A stretch of DNA of 64,000 bases from Phoronis australis (lineage: Eukaryota > Phoronida > Phoronidae): contig NMRA01000753.1 in NCBI GenBank assembly GCA_002633005.1, forward strand, positions 102,894-166,893. The letters are read 5' to 3'. Under the pieces are notes generated by a model. It saw only the letters and a list, made by a program, of their open reading frames with translations, was not told where the DNA came from and did not search any database. Positions 49,697 to 61,500 of this stretch are shown here, piece after piece. Every line of letters starts with the position of its first letter. The stretch's first letter is position 1. The translations under genes and the position numbers were made by a program.

Positions 49697-50644
49697 TAGG
49701 CGGATATAGGGCCCCCCCTTGGCTGCCGCAAAAAAGAATAAAACAGCAAGAGCGTAGGGAAATGTTGAGTTTATTAATTAACCCCTGTAATTAAAATTAT
49801 ACGGATGAAACAACATTTAAATGTGTGCAGTTTTAGTGTTTGGGGGGATCCAATTTCAAGTGTCAAATTCGGAACACGGCTTATTCGTAACGGAACTACG
49901 GCTAAGTATAGGCTCTCCCGCGATATCCCAGGCGACCGGCAGTGGCGCTGCGCACTACGACTCCGTTTCCGTCGTCTGTTCCACTGTGCAATGAAGAAAA
50001 TTTACTTCATTTTTTAAAGAAAATGGAACCTGAGTGACGAAAAAACAGAAGCTGCTAGTAAGATGTGAATTTTAATCGAAGCCTTAGTGAATCACTCAGA
50101 AACGAATAATTCTCTCTTTGTCAAACCTTAACTTAAGACGATTTCCAAAGCAATTGCCAACACGAAAAACCGATTTGGCCTTTTGGGCATTTGAAGACTA
50201 CAACAAATACAACAAATTTGTTAAGAACCAATTGCACAAAATATAAAACGTGTAATAAGCATTACAAAAAGAAGTAGGTTACGCGCGAAAACGCTGTGGA
50301 CCATAAACAAGTAGGTCTCTTATTATACCATCAGTAGTTAAGTCGTGGTGGTGTAGTAGTAAAGCATGCGCGCTCTATTCACCAGGTTGTGACTTCAAGT
50401 CTGGTACTTTGCACTTTTCCTGTTTGACACGTTCTCTGTTTTTTTTTTGCCTTTTTTCTTGGATAATACTTCAGGAATCGAGGAAAATGCTTGATTTTTA
50501 GAGGAAAAAACAGAAAAATTTCCTGGGCGGGAAAACCCCCCTCCCGACCTCCCCCCATTCAGTGCTATGCGCATCTACAATCGTGGTTTNTTACAGGCGG
50601 ACAAAATGTTGCCCCCCCTTGCAATATCCTAGATCCGCCACTGC
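49697..50644. mobile_element. TIR element, about 0.95 kb, GGCGGAT-type ends
   Basis: The left end AGGCGGATATAGGGCCCCCC and the right end (reverse complement CAGTGGCGGATCTAGGATAT then GGGGGG) resemble the ends of the 28112-28420 element. It contains a tRNA-like segment (50339-50415) and an N at 50590. Part of it (49731-50053) is repeated inverted at 53190-53460, with an extra 65 bases or so (about 49870-49935) in this copy. No transposase is seen. Confidence 0.6.
50339..50415 (+). mobile_element. tRNA-related SINE head (candidate)
   Basis: GTGGTGTAGTAGTAAAGCAT resembles an A box, and AGGTTGTGACTTCAAGTCTG has a B-box-like core GACTTCAAGTC about 35 bases later. It sits inside the 49697-50644 element. 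Confidence 0.5.
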
Positions 50645-50660
50645 ACCTGTATATTTGAGG

Positions 50661-50842
50661 CAACATTGTGCCTGGCCATCCCCATTGGTCCAACTGGTTG
50701 TGTTGCAACATTATGCCTGGTCATCCCCATTGGTCCAACTGGTTGTGTTGCAACATTATGCCTGGTTATCCCCATTGGTCCAACTGGTTGTGTTGCAACA
50801 TTATGCCTGGTCATCCCTATTGGTCCAGCTGGTTGTGTTGCA
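50661..50842. repeat. Tandem array, 45 bp unit, four copies
   Basis: CAACATT(A/G)TGCCTGG starts at 50661, 50706, 50751 and 50796, followed by TCATCCCCATTGGTCCAACT. The constant 45-base period keeps frames open on both strands; the minus strand reads a 15-residue unit QPVGPMGMTRHNVAT. No start, splice context or homology supports a gene. Confidence 0.92.
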
Positions 50843-51469
50843 CACGGCTTCTTCTGCTGCATCTCCTGTAATTTCTGGAAATTTTGTAGACCTGTTGCTT
50901 TCATAGGCTGGGTACCATGGATGAAATTTCGCACAAATGCAACTACTGCCTGCTCCAGGTGGCAATTTTTTGTACTTTTGTCACTATCTTCCGAGTTTTA
51001 TGGAAGTTGGCAAATACGTTTCTTTAAATGAAGGGGCAACACTTTTGTTTTCAGAAGGATTCGATTTATGCCGCGTCATCTGGTGATCCTTTTTGCTGGC
51101 TTTGCGTCTCTGGCCGCCAATCCTTTCAAAGAAGTGAAATTGTGAGATTTGTTCCTACATGTACTGGACTGAGAAGAGCAGGGTTGACGTGAAGTTATTA
51201 GCCTTTAGAGATATAAAACAATTTAATTCATTACGAATGCCTTAGTATCGGACATTCCCTGAAATTGTGGCATTTTAAAAGCCAGCGTAGACGGAGATCT
51301 ACGGGTTTTGAATACACATGAGGCCCAGGCTATAGCTCACGCCTGCGGGATGAGGATTTTGCGAACTCGCGAGGTGAATATCTGGCTTATTGGATTTCTT
51401 TCACTTGGCGAAAGTAAGCCTTCACATCATGCGATCATGTTAAGATACGTGTAAGCCCTTGCCCGATTG

Positions 51470-53213
51470 ATAAGTAAGTAAGTAAGTAATTTTTTATTAT
51501 AGTGACATGTGTTTAAATGAATTTAAACAATGAATACGTAACAAAGACTAGAAACACCCAGCTCTCCATGGGGCTTATAAGTCACTTTAGATACATGATA
51601 CAAAAAAGAAATGACAAGTGTGACACGCATTGCAAGAGGACCAGAAAGAGAAGGCCGAGATAAAAGTGATTATGAATAAAAATAATTTTTCCTTCAAAAA
51701 TATTTTTGATGAAAACTGAAGTTTTTCTAATAACATCTTTTTGCATGATTGTAATTAATTTACTTTCACAGCCTTCTGAACGGAATCCTGGATATTTAAT
51801 CTCAACTTGACGGTAAAAGGTGTTTCTGGCATCTAAGGAAAACAGACACTCAAACAGAAAATGTAGTTCAGTTTCGACCTGACCAGTGTGACAAAGACAG
51901 CAAATTCTGTCATCAAAATCTAGAGAACGAAAACGCCCAACCTCAACCAATAGCTGTAGGGTTCCGGTTCTAATTGAAGTAGGAATTGACCTAGGCCGAG
52001 TTAAGTCTAAATGCACGTAAGGCCCAACTTCAAAGACATTCTTCATCAAAATGCAGGTTCTTCTTTCAAACAACCACCTATTACAGGCTAAATCATGCAA
52101 AATATTCTTACAGTGAGACAGATTAACTGAACGTAAGTTATGAAAACGATCCGAAATCCCTAATTCTTCAAAAATACTTCAGAAGACCAATTATTAGTAC
52201 AAGTAGTGTAGTCCCACCAAAATATTCGGTATGTTAGTCTATCATCCTCGAAATTAATATTACGATTCCACATTCTCAAAAGCTCAACACTGGGGAACTC
52301 CCACCCCATGTCACCCATAACAGCATGATTAGGAGCGAAGTTGTGAACGCCCAAGAAAAATCGCGCGGCTCTATATCTGAATGACATCATAATCCTGTAG
52401 ACTAGAGCCGCCCCAGACACCTACACAATAATCTCGAACAGGCACAACACAAGCATTGAATAATGTAGTGAACGTTCTGTACCCCATATTTTTATTCTTT
52501 TTAAATTTATTAATTAAAGCGCCCAAAGCTCTTCCGGCAGATTCGGATAGAGTTTTAGCAGTTTCAGAAAACTTCAAATGTTCATTTAAAATTATTCCTA
52601 AATATTTATAGTTGAGTACATATTCTAGATCTAGTCGACCCAACCGAAATGGATATAAACTAAGAGAGACATGCTTGGATCTGAAGTGATCTGATTGACA
52701 ATTAGCCTCCATTTAGAGCACCATTTATCAACTATATTCAATAAACCCTGTAAATTTTCTTCGCTCTCAGCAAGTACCACTACATCATCAGCATGAAACA
52801 AAGATGAAACATTATCAGCACCGATAGGAATTCCTAAACTTGACTGTATTAATTCCTTTGCCAAATCATTTATAAATAGTGCAAAAAGAGTAGGTGATAA
52901 AACATCTCCCTGTTTGACCCCACAAGATGTATAAAACCAGTCCGTAAAGGTATTATTAATCTTAACACAGGATTGAGTTTTGGCACAAATATTTTTAACC
53001 TATTCATAAAATTTTCCAACTATCATAAGATCCAACATTTTAAAAAGTAAACTATTTCTATCTACCCAGTCAAAGGCTTTTTGCATATCAATAAAAGTAG
53101 CTCTGGATTGTTTGTTATTCACACAATTACGTATAATCGAGATCAAAACAATTAAAGACTTGATCAACATATGCTTGTATTTAAAATAGAGCTTCTGTTT
53201 TTTCATCGTCACT
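51470..53213 (-). mobile_element. Decayed non-LTR retrotransposon (CR1/L2-like LINE), 5'-truncated
   Basis: Read on the minus strand, the pieces lie in order of a LINE ORF2. The RT segment has FIDMQKAFDWVDRNSLLFK (near 53050-53105), then GVKQGDVLSPTLFALFINDLA (about 52870-52930), then the catalytic-motif variant LFHADDVVVLA (about 52770-52802). After that come NYKYLGIILNEHLKF and CVVPVRDYCVGVWGG (about 52420-52610), and a C-terminal C-x2-C...H-x4-C segment, RICCLCHTGQVETELHFLFEC-like (about 51845-51915). There is one in-frame stop near 53000 and at least three frame changes, so it is a pseudogene. A short AAGTAAGT microsatellite (51473-51492) marks the 3' tail. The endonuclease and earlier RT are missing. 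Confidence 0.88.
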
Positions 53214-53460
53214 CAGATTCCATTTTCTTTAAAAAAATGAAGTAATTTTTTTCATTGCACAGTGAAGCAGACGACGGAAATGGAGTCGTAGTGCGTAGCG
53301 CCACTGCCGGTCGACACGATTGACACTTGAAATTGGATCTGAGCCCCCCCCCCCAACACACTAAAACTGCACACATTTAAATCTTGTTTCAGACGTATAA
53401 TGTGAATTACCGGGGTTAAAACTCAACATTTCCCTACGTTCTTGCTGTTTTATTTTTTNC
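53190..53460 (-). repeat. Inverted copy of the 49731-50053 segment
   Basis: The reverse complement of this stretch matches 49731-50053 closely, including AATAAAACAGCAAGAACGTA-type start, CACATTTAAATG, CCAATTTCAAGTGTCAA, CGCACTACGACTCC and CTGAGTGACGA...ACAGAAGCT. Homology stops sharply at AGCTTCTG (53190), where the LINE sequence begins. An N lies at 53459. Confidence 0.85.
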
Positions 53461-53647
53461 TGGCGACTGATAGCCAGTGAGATAGTAATTCTAGCTAGTA
53501 GTGTGATATTATAGCAGAGCCGGTTTCTGACCGGCTGACTAAAAACAGCAGTTTATGGAAAATTTACTGCATAATTTTTATTCTGACTGAAGTACATCTT
53601 TTTGTATGGCTTCTCTCTTTTGTCGTGAATAAAGCTTTCGTTTGCAG

Positions 53648-53820
53648 ACCCGGCTAGATGAATTCTCAATAGCAATATTCATTAGGCCCACTGAAACTAA
53701 TGATGATCTGACCTTAGTATTCATGCAGGCCCTCAATGACCTGTATATGCCCGCAGTTGCTGAGACACGATTGACTCGAGTTTCCTATTTTATTAAAATG
53801 CTGGCAGCCAGGTTGACTGG
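53648..53820 (+). CDS. Possible exon of the third gene (uncertain)
   Basis: Acceptor TTCGTTTGCAG ends at 53647. The open stretch reads TRLDEFSIAIFIRPTETNDD and continues to KMLAARLTG with a possible donor GTATTT at 53821. It has the composition of the exons that follow (amphipathic, Leu/Ala-rich). Its 3' phase (2) does not match the exon at 55360 (needs 1), so another exon would have to lie between. I do not recognise the protein. Confidence 0.4.
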
Positions 53821-55359
53821 GTATTTCAAAGTCTGTGCTGTGTGTGTCAATTTTTATGAATCAGGGCATTCCCGTTTTTTCGATTTTGGAGTCACGGTTT
53901 GTTCTAACCTGGTTCCCGGGCCTCACAAGATGACGTCACGGATAACTTGTGAACCAATATCTCGTGGGTCTGTGTAGGAGACTAGGTTTGTTCTGGTGGA
54001 TTCAGGCCGGGATGCCCTTTGACCTAGTTTTGCTCAGTCGTGGATTTTCGTAAACACAAGATGGCGGGAAGTTGAAATTCCTCTCGGAGTCATAGATTGT
54101 ACTATATTATAGCCCTTAGTAGGTAAATTTGCCATTAAACTGTTTAAGTTGGGTAATGGCCCATCAGAGACGGTGGCCATCCCCTTGGGCACAGGCCCTA
54201 ATTGGTTAAACTGTAGACGTGCTTCTGAAGTTCTTGTGTATCATACGACTCCTTACGAGCCTCTGACTGTGTGATGAGACCAAAGATTTTATAGTACTAA
54301 TGGGGATATAGTATCTTTGGTGAGGCTCCGGATCTGTACCGTTGGCTTAGCCACTTGCTAACCGGCAACTGCGTATTAACTGAATGGTTTGCGCGATTGC
54401 CGGATTTATCGGGTTGCTGATTCGATTCCCAGACTGGGTAATCTGCATTTGGCGTAGTAGTCAGACGAATGATATATTGATGGCGGTGAAGCGTCTGCCA
54501 ACTGGCATGCAAACCGCGGACAGCGAGCGTGGTGTACCCTGTGGCCAGTGGTGCAGATGAAACAGCACCACCGTCTCGGCTTGCCCCAATAGATATGGTG
54601 TTCACCCCATGGGCTCTCTATTGCCATAAAGCTTTTGGGGAAATTATGTCTCACACTGATTAAACCATCAAAGTCATAATGTTGTTACCTTAATTTTGCA
54701 CTTTGAGAGAGACACCTTAGGAGGCCATTGATGTCATTAACTCTTCTCAGCTCAAGCAAATACTGCCATAATCAAACTTTTTTCGAATATTCCTTCATTC
54801 AGGTTGCTCAAATCGACAACTGATGGCCATTTTGGCTTTGCTCACACCAGGGGATATGATGGATGTGATGTAGCCATATCACATGCAAGACTTATTCCCA
54901 TGCTCCACTCCAGTGCCACCAGTGGCCAATAACAAGACATCTCCTTGTGTCAAGACAGTGACAAATAAACCTACTAGCAAACCTCATTGTGTCACATTCT
55001 TAAACTGCAGTGCAACTCCAAGTTGTAAACCATAAACCACGATACATAGGATCGATCTGAAAATCACCTGAATGAGGCTCAGTTGATGTGAATTGGTAAC
55101 TAATGAATATTTGCTCAGAGACTTGAAATTGTGGATATTCCTCTGTGTCTATAATATAGTCAAGTTTTCAATGCACTTTGTAATTGTGTGGCTCCATGGC
55201 AGTAACAAATAAATCAAGGCAGTAACTATGGTGGGCATGGCCTGTCGGCCCTTTTTCCAACTTTTCTCAAGTTGGTCCTGCAGCAATGCATTCTGGGATG
55301 GATAGGGACAAATGCGAAAATGTTATTGTTAGTCTGATTTTCCACTGCTCTTTTTTCAG
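53821..55359 (+). other. Intron or spacer with SINE-like sequence
   Basis: It holds a tRNA-like segment at about 54340-54660. A missing exon of the third gene may lie here but I could not identify one. Confidence 0.5.
54340..54660 (+). mobile_element. tRNA-related SINE (candidate)
   Basis: GCTGATTCGATTCCCAGACT contains a good polymerase III B box (GATTCGATTCC). An upstream GTTTGCGCGATTGCC-like string is a weak A box. The following 200 bases are a composition typical of a SINE body. I see no clear target duplication. Confidence 0.5.
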
Positions 55360-55511
55360 GGGCACTAAGCCGAAGAATGTCATTAAGTGCCATTTTGAAG
55401 AATATTTATTGCTACCTCGAGGTGATTCAGGCCTCAACAACAGACAGGGTTAAATGTTGGTCTAAGGAAAATCTTCATAATGGCCTTGAGTGGGCCAAAT
55501 ACTGTCAGCAG
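55360..55511 (+). CDS. Third gene exon 1 (visible)
   Basis: Acceptor TTTTTTCAG ends at 55359, donor GTAATA at 55512. It needs one base from a previous exon and then reads ALSRRMSLSAILKNIYCYLE and on to GLEWAKYCQQ. It ends in phase 0. Confidence 0.72.
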
Positions 55512-58500
55512 GTAATAGTGTGAAGGATCACTGATGATTACAGTGGAAGTTCACTGCACACCCAGTGTAAGACACCCTTAGTTCCTAATGGCTGCCACTG
55601 TGTGGCACCATCTGTATGATGTCTGCTTCTATTGTCTCTTGATTTATTAAATGTTTTTGTTCACTTGTTCGTTACTTTTTTAGTGGACTCTTAAGTTAAG
55701 GCAAATGGTACTCAAATTTCCACAGACTATCGCTTTCCACAGACTATCACATAAATTCCACAGACTATCACATAATTTCAAGTGAACTTTTTTTCTTTCA
55801 CTTTCTAGACACATATATTTTATAAGTATTCCACCGTAGTGTTGTCGAATTCTTATCCTTTGTTTGAATTGACGCACCTAAGATTGCCCTGGTGAAAATA
55901 GTACTTTGGCAGCCATACTGTCTTGGCGACCACGATTGGCACACGCTATGTGCAGTGACAGAAGACACTTGTGTAAAATGGTATGAGCGCCCTATAACTT
56001 TTCTATGTTCTCCACTTGTTTACTTTTAAAGGTAATTTTATTGTGTTCTTACTGGGTAATATCCCAGTTTTTACTTTTACCATAGGAATATGCAGCATAT
56101 AAAACCCAGACACATAATACACATTGTATTGTTATGTTTCTTTACTTTTTCTTGTGAGTATTGTGTTGTCATTGTGTTTGTAGGTGTATGACAAGTCCAA
56201 AGGGAAGCCATATGCACATGAACTTCAAAAGCACATAGCTGCTCTTATCAGGAATCCCTTGGCTCTGGGAGACATGTCAATCAGTATGGAGTATTTTGAC
56301 GGCTGTGTTCTTAAGCTCACTTTGGTATGTTACTACCAAATGTATGCTCACTCTGTAGTCAATTAAATTTTCTTCTTTCCTGTGTTATTCTTGAGTTACT
56401 GAATACTTTTGTACGTGTGCTGAATCTTATTGATGTCCACTTGAGTTTTACACAATCATGCACACGCATGCGTGCACACGCACACGCACGCACCCACTTG
56501 GGTTGGCAGATACATTTTGTTGTCATCTCTGAGTGTCTTGCATAATCTCCATGAAATTTTGTAGATGTGTTCGTAGTGAGGTGGCAACAGATAATAATGA
56601 CAATTAATATATACTTTACTTTCCCCCCTAAAGGCAATTTAATTTTCACGTTAGCTCCAGTATCCACCAAGTTCAATTTTGTGAAATTTGACAAATTGAG
56701 CTGGAAATGACATCCTCATGGATTCAACGTATTTTGTGCCCCTTTTAATCCACTTCTCTATTCACTCGACCTCTGGAAGGATGATTAATATATAATTTGG
56801 CTGGAGTGTTTCAACTCAGGAGAGCACATTCTGAAATTGATTTTTGAACAGTTCTGACTATAGCGTCCCCTAGTGGCGTTTTTGCCTCTGCCTCTATCTA
56901 CTAAAGTCCTTGATGGAACTTGTACTAAATATGATTTTTGTTTTTCATGAGAGCACCACTTACGTTGATGTCTACATAGTTCTGCTGCTTTTGCATCTGC
57001 TTGTGGCAATTTAGGTTTTCTTTCCATACACCTGTCAACTACCCATTTCAATGATAGATGTTAATGAAATTTACCACAAAGTTTTTTAAAGGAAAGGTGA
57101 CACCTAGTTTCAGATGGATTTGACCTTTTTTGCACAATTTTATTATTTTCATGTTTTGTTTTGTTTTGTGTCTGCTTCCCTATCCGACATGAATTTTCGG
57201 ACAGTTCTGCTGTAGCGCCCCCTAATGGCAGTTTTAGTTTTTCTTTGCGCGTACCTCATGATCTACCAAGTTCTTTGATGCATCCTACTGACAATTTGTC
57301 ATTGTGTGTGCTTTTGTATTTATGATTAGTTCTTCTTGTTGTAACTGACTACTGTGGTGCACCTTAGTGGCAAATCATTGTGTGTACTTCAGTATTTTCC
57401 ATTACTTCTTGATAGATCTGACTATTGCAGTGCACCCTAGTGGCAAATCAGTATTGTGTCTACTTTAGCATTTTCCATTACTTTTCTTGATGGATCTCAC
57501 TATTAGGCGGCACCTTAGTGACACAATGTCATTGTGTCTACTTATTAACTACGTACCTTTGTGAGTGCCAACTGATGTTGATTTCCGAAAGGATCCAATT
57601 ACTTTTGCAACATGTTAAAAACTGATCATATCTTATTTCCGTACAATTTGTGATGCGTGCGATGGGAGCATATCAAACACTACGTTGCTGTTTGATGTTT
57701 GAGAGTGCTAGTGTACGTTGTTTCTGTTTGTTTATATCTACAGAATCTCGTCCAGAATCCATGTTTAAGTGATGATCTGTTACACGAGCTTTTGAACGCT
57801 AACCAAGGAACTTTGGACAGCTTTATAGAGGTATTATGTTATATGTGTATGTAACCTACATGTACTGGAGTCTAATGTCGAATCTTCCATCTCTGTCTTC
57901 TGGTGACCTGGGTTTCGGGTCTAATCTGTGTATTCAAAATCAACATTTTTCGTTTGACTTTGATATAAAGTCAAAATAATGTACGGTTCTGTTAAGTATA
58001 TTGTGGGTTATGCAGTTGAGCATCTAATCCAGATTTACACTTGATGACCCCTAGCTATGAGCTACATAACTGAGGTAATCAAGAGCAAGCTATGATTAGA
58101 CAGTTACTCTCGTAATCAGTAATGTAGTCTAGGTCTGATTTGTAGACAGTTATTGTGACTTCACACAAGAGTAAATTTGGGAAATGTTTGGTTAGTATCT
58201 ATTTTATACCAAATCCATAAATTACTGGTGGCACTGGTTTAGTTTCAGTTGACATGGCAGTGTGGGCAGTTTCATTCCTAACAAAAGGATACAAATGCGA
58301 TGATGTTGTTTTGGAATAAAAAAACTTCTGTGAATATAGTTGATAGTTTTAAGACCAGACGTGATTTACTGTGGCTTAAAGTGCTTCCGTAGCATATGCA
58401 TGAACTCCTGTACTTTTTAAGAATTCTGAAAAAACTCCAATTGACAAGGGTTTTTTCTCTGTTATTAGATATGTAATGCACATTAAAGTTAATAGAGACT

Positions 58501-61500
58501 CTTTTGATTTCAGGGGTGTTTTACTCTCAATGAAGTTAATATGGAGCACCAGTTATCATGCCTGTTAGCTGAGGAATTAGGAGCTGCTGTTGAAGTAACA
58601 AAAGATGGCACTACTTGCTTGACACTTAAGGCACACGCTTTGCTATTGTACGAGCATGTGAAAACAGTGATGAAAAGTACACCTGACAAAAGCTGGTAAG
58701 AGGGTTAAACAGACTGCATGTACATTGAGATAATTTAATGACAAATCTTCAACAAGAAAGACTAATCAAAGGTCAATTGTCATAGAGAAGTATGTATTGT
58801 TTGTAAATCCTCCTCTGGCTGATATACAGAGTTTCAAAAATAGATGACCAGGTTTCAAAAGGTGTACATGCAGTGTTAACCCAAACAAAAGAGTGTGGCT
58901 CATTTTTATGCACCCACATATTTATATGTGGCCGCACATTGCTGTCATCCCTAGGTGGCCGTCCGGCGTCCGCAGCTGTATCTCCTAAACCCCTTACAGG
59001 ATCTTGATGAGATTTGTCAGACATGTTTGTATGAAGCTGATGACAGATGACGATGACCTCTGCAACTGCAGGTGTGCCCCCTAGTGGCAATTTTAGTTTT
59101 TACGCTTACCTCTGTATCTTCGGAAGTCCTCAACGGATTTTCATAAAATTTGACAGTTATGCATTGGCATCTGCACTTTTATGAACTAAACCTCTCTAGG
59201 GATGATTTGGAAAATTGGAATATAATTTATGCTCTTACTGTGAAGAGGGCGGCTCACGATGATTTGCCGACAACTTTGACTACTGTGGCACCTCCTAGTG
59301 GAAGTTTTGTTTGTTTTTGCGCCCATGGCTGTTTCTCCTAAACAATCTGCACGATGTTTAATTAAATTTAGCAAATGTATTCATTTGAAGTTGACAACAG
59401 ATGATGACGACTTTCAGACATAGTCTGATGAATGCTGTGCCCTCTAGTGCCAATTTCATGTTTCCCATGTTCCTCTGTTTCTTTGAAGTTTCTTTACGGA
59501 TTTTTTGTGAAATTCAATAAATAGCTTTCTATTAATAAACGACGGTATGTTCTCGTTTTTGGATGGATTTGGCGTAGTTTGGCAGATGTGCTCCTATAAA
59601 GCTGACAATGGATGGCGACAAATTTCGGACCTCTTTGACTACCGGTGTGCCTCCTAGTGGCAATTTTAATTTTTTACGCTTAGGTTTCTGTATCTTTGGA
59701 GATCCTCAACGAATTTTCATAAAATTTGGCAGCTAGGCTTCTACTAGTGAAATGATACTATGCTCTTGTTTTCATACAGATTTGAGGTACTTTGCACCAC
59801 CTAGTGGCCATTTTTACTGTTTTCAAGTCTGTTTTCGGCATCGGCCCTTCTATTAACCAACGTGAAAATTGGCATATATGTTCTTACTGTGAAGAGGGCA
59901 GCTGATGATGATTTTCCGATGACTGTGACTACTATGACACCTCCTAGTGGCAGTTTTGTTTGTTTTTGCGCCCATGGCTGTATCTCCTAAAAGTTCTACA
60001 GATGTTTATTGAATTTTGATGGTGTATTTATATGAAGTTGAAAGCAGAGTACTGCAAGTTTCGAACGGATTGGATTATTGGTGTGTCCCCTAGTGGCAAT
60101 TTTTTGGTTCTTGGGTTTCAAAGGTTCTCAACAGATTTTCATGAAATTTAGCAAATAAGCGTCTATTAGTGAGGTGATGCTATTCTCTGGTTTTGGGTTG
60201 AATTCAAGGTATTTTGCGCCACCTAGTGGGCATTGTTACTATTTTTGTGTTTGTTTTTCGGCATCTGCCCCTCTGTCAACCAAACCATTCTAAGGATGAT
60301 TGTGAAAATTGGCATGTATGTTCCTAATGTGAAGAGGAGGGCTGACGATTTTCCGATAACTTCGAATACTGTGGCGCCTCCTAGTGGTAGTTTTTTTTTG
60401 TGCCCATAGCTGTATCTCCTAAACAATCTGCACGGTGTTTAATTAAATTTAGCAAATGTATTCATTTGAAGTTGACAACAGATGATGACGACTTTCAGAC
60501 ATAGTCTGATGAATGCTGTGCCCTCTAGTGGCAATTTCATTTTTCCCATGTTCCTCTGTTTCTTTGAAGTTTCTTTACGGATTTTTTGTGAAATTCAATA
60601 AATAGCTTTCTATTAATAAACGACGGTATGTTCTCGTTTTTGGATGGATTTGGCGTAGTTTGCGCCATCTAGTGGCCATTTTTATGATGCACCCCTAGAA
60701 GCACACCATTTGCGGTGCATTCATGGGCGCATTTCAACGCTCTGTGTTGTTTTGGCATAATATTCTCCAAGATGATAAATGTTTGTGAAGTCCTGCATTT
60801 GTCATCAAGTAATTTATATATTGTCTGTTTGCAATGAGTATATAATTTTTTGCTGAATCTTCGATGACTGAAATATTTTAATCTGTGTTTTATAATGTCA
60901 CACTATATACAGTTGTTTATAAGGTAACCACTCAGTGAACACTCTTCCGGTTAAGTTCACTTAATACACCATTAAGCAGACACTCCTGGTAAAGTTCCTT
61001 TAATACACCACTGAGTGGACACTAGCCTGGGGTTTTTAAAGCTTCAGATACAGAAAGCAGTTTTTAGAAAAGGTTGATGAACCACATCAAAGTTGTTCTG
61101 GCTTTGTCAAACTTATGACAAATACAATACTTCATTGTCTAAAATTTTGTTGCCAAATTTTCTCCAAAGTTAGCTATGTTTTTACCCCGGTTTTTCACCT
61201 AATTTTGACCAGAAGACACCCACCAACCTTCTTGAAAACTATTGTGTTGCATAAACTCCTAACTGGCAAAGAAAGTATTAGTTTTAATTTTGTATCCATT
61301 GCAGTGGTCAGGGTAAGGCTAGTATTCTTTTTTGCTATAGGGAAGCAAAATTTGATTTATGAAATCATTTTCAGTGCTGAAAAATATTTCATTGAGAAAC
61401 TGACCAACATTTCAGAAGAACCAGATGGACTGGTGAGTAGAATTGACTCTCTACTATTAATAGATTGGTCTATTTCGCACACAATTTTTGGGCAAATTGT

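Larger units (their letters stand above)
48811..53647. other. PGAP2 3'UTR and spacer with nested transposons
   Basis: 48811 to about 49690 is probably PGAP2 3'UTR and downstream sequence. After that lie a TIR element (49697-50644), a 45 bp tandem array (50661-50842), a LINE remnant (51470-53213, minus) and an inverted copy of part of the first element (53190-53460). Around 51054-51214 an open stretch after an AG (KDSIYAASSGDPFCWLC) could be a decayed coding piece; I do not recognise it. Confidence 0.6.

Noticed and set aside
50629-50934. 101-codon minus frame with collagen-like QPVGPMG repeats
   Set aside because: Product of the 45 bp minisatellite; no GXY periodicity across the frame and no exon context.
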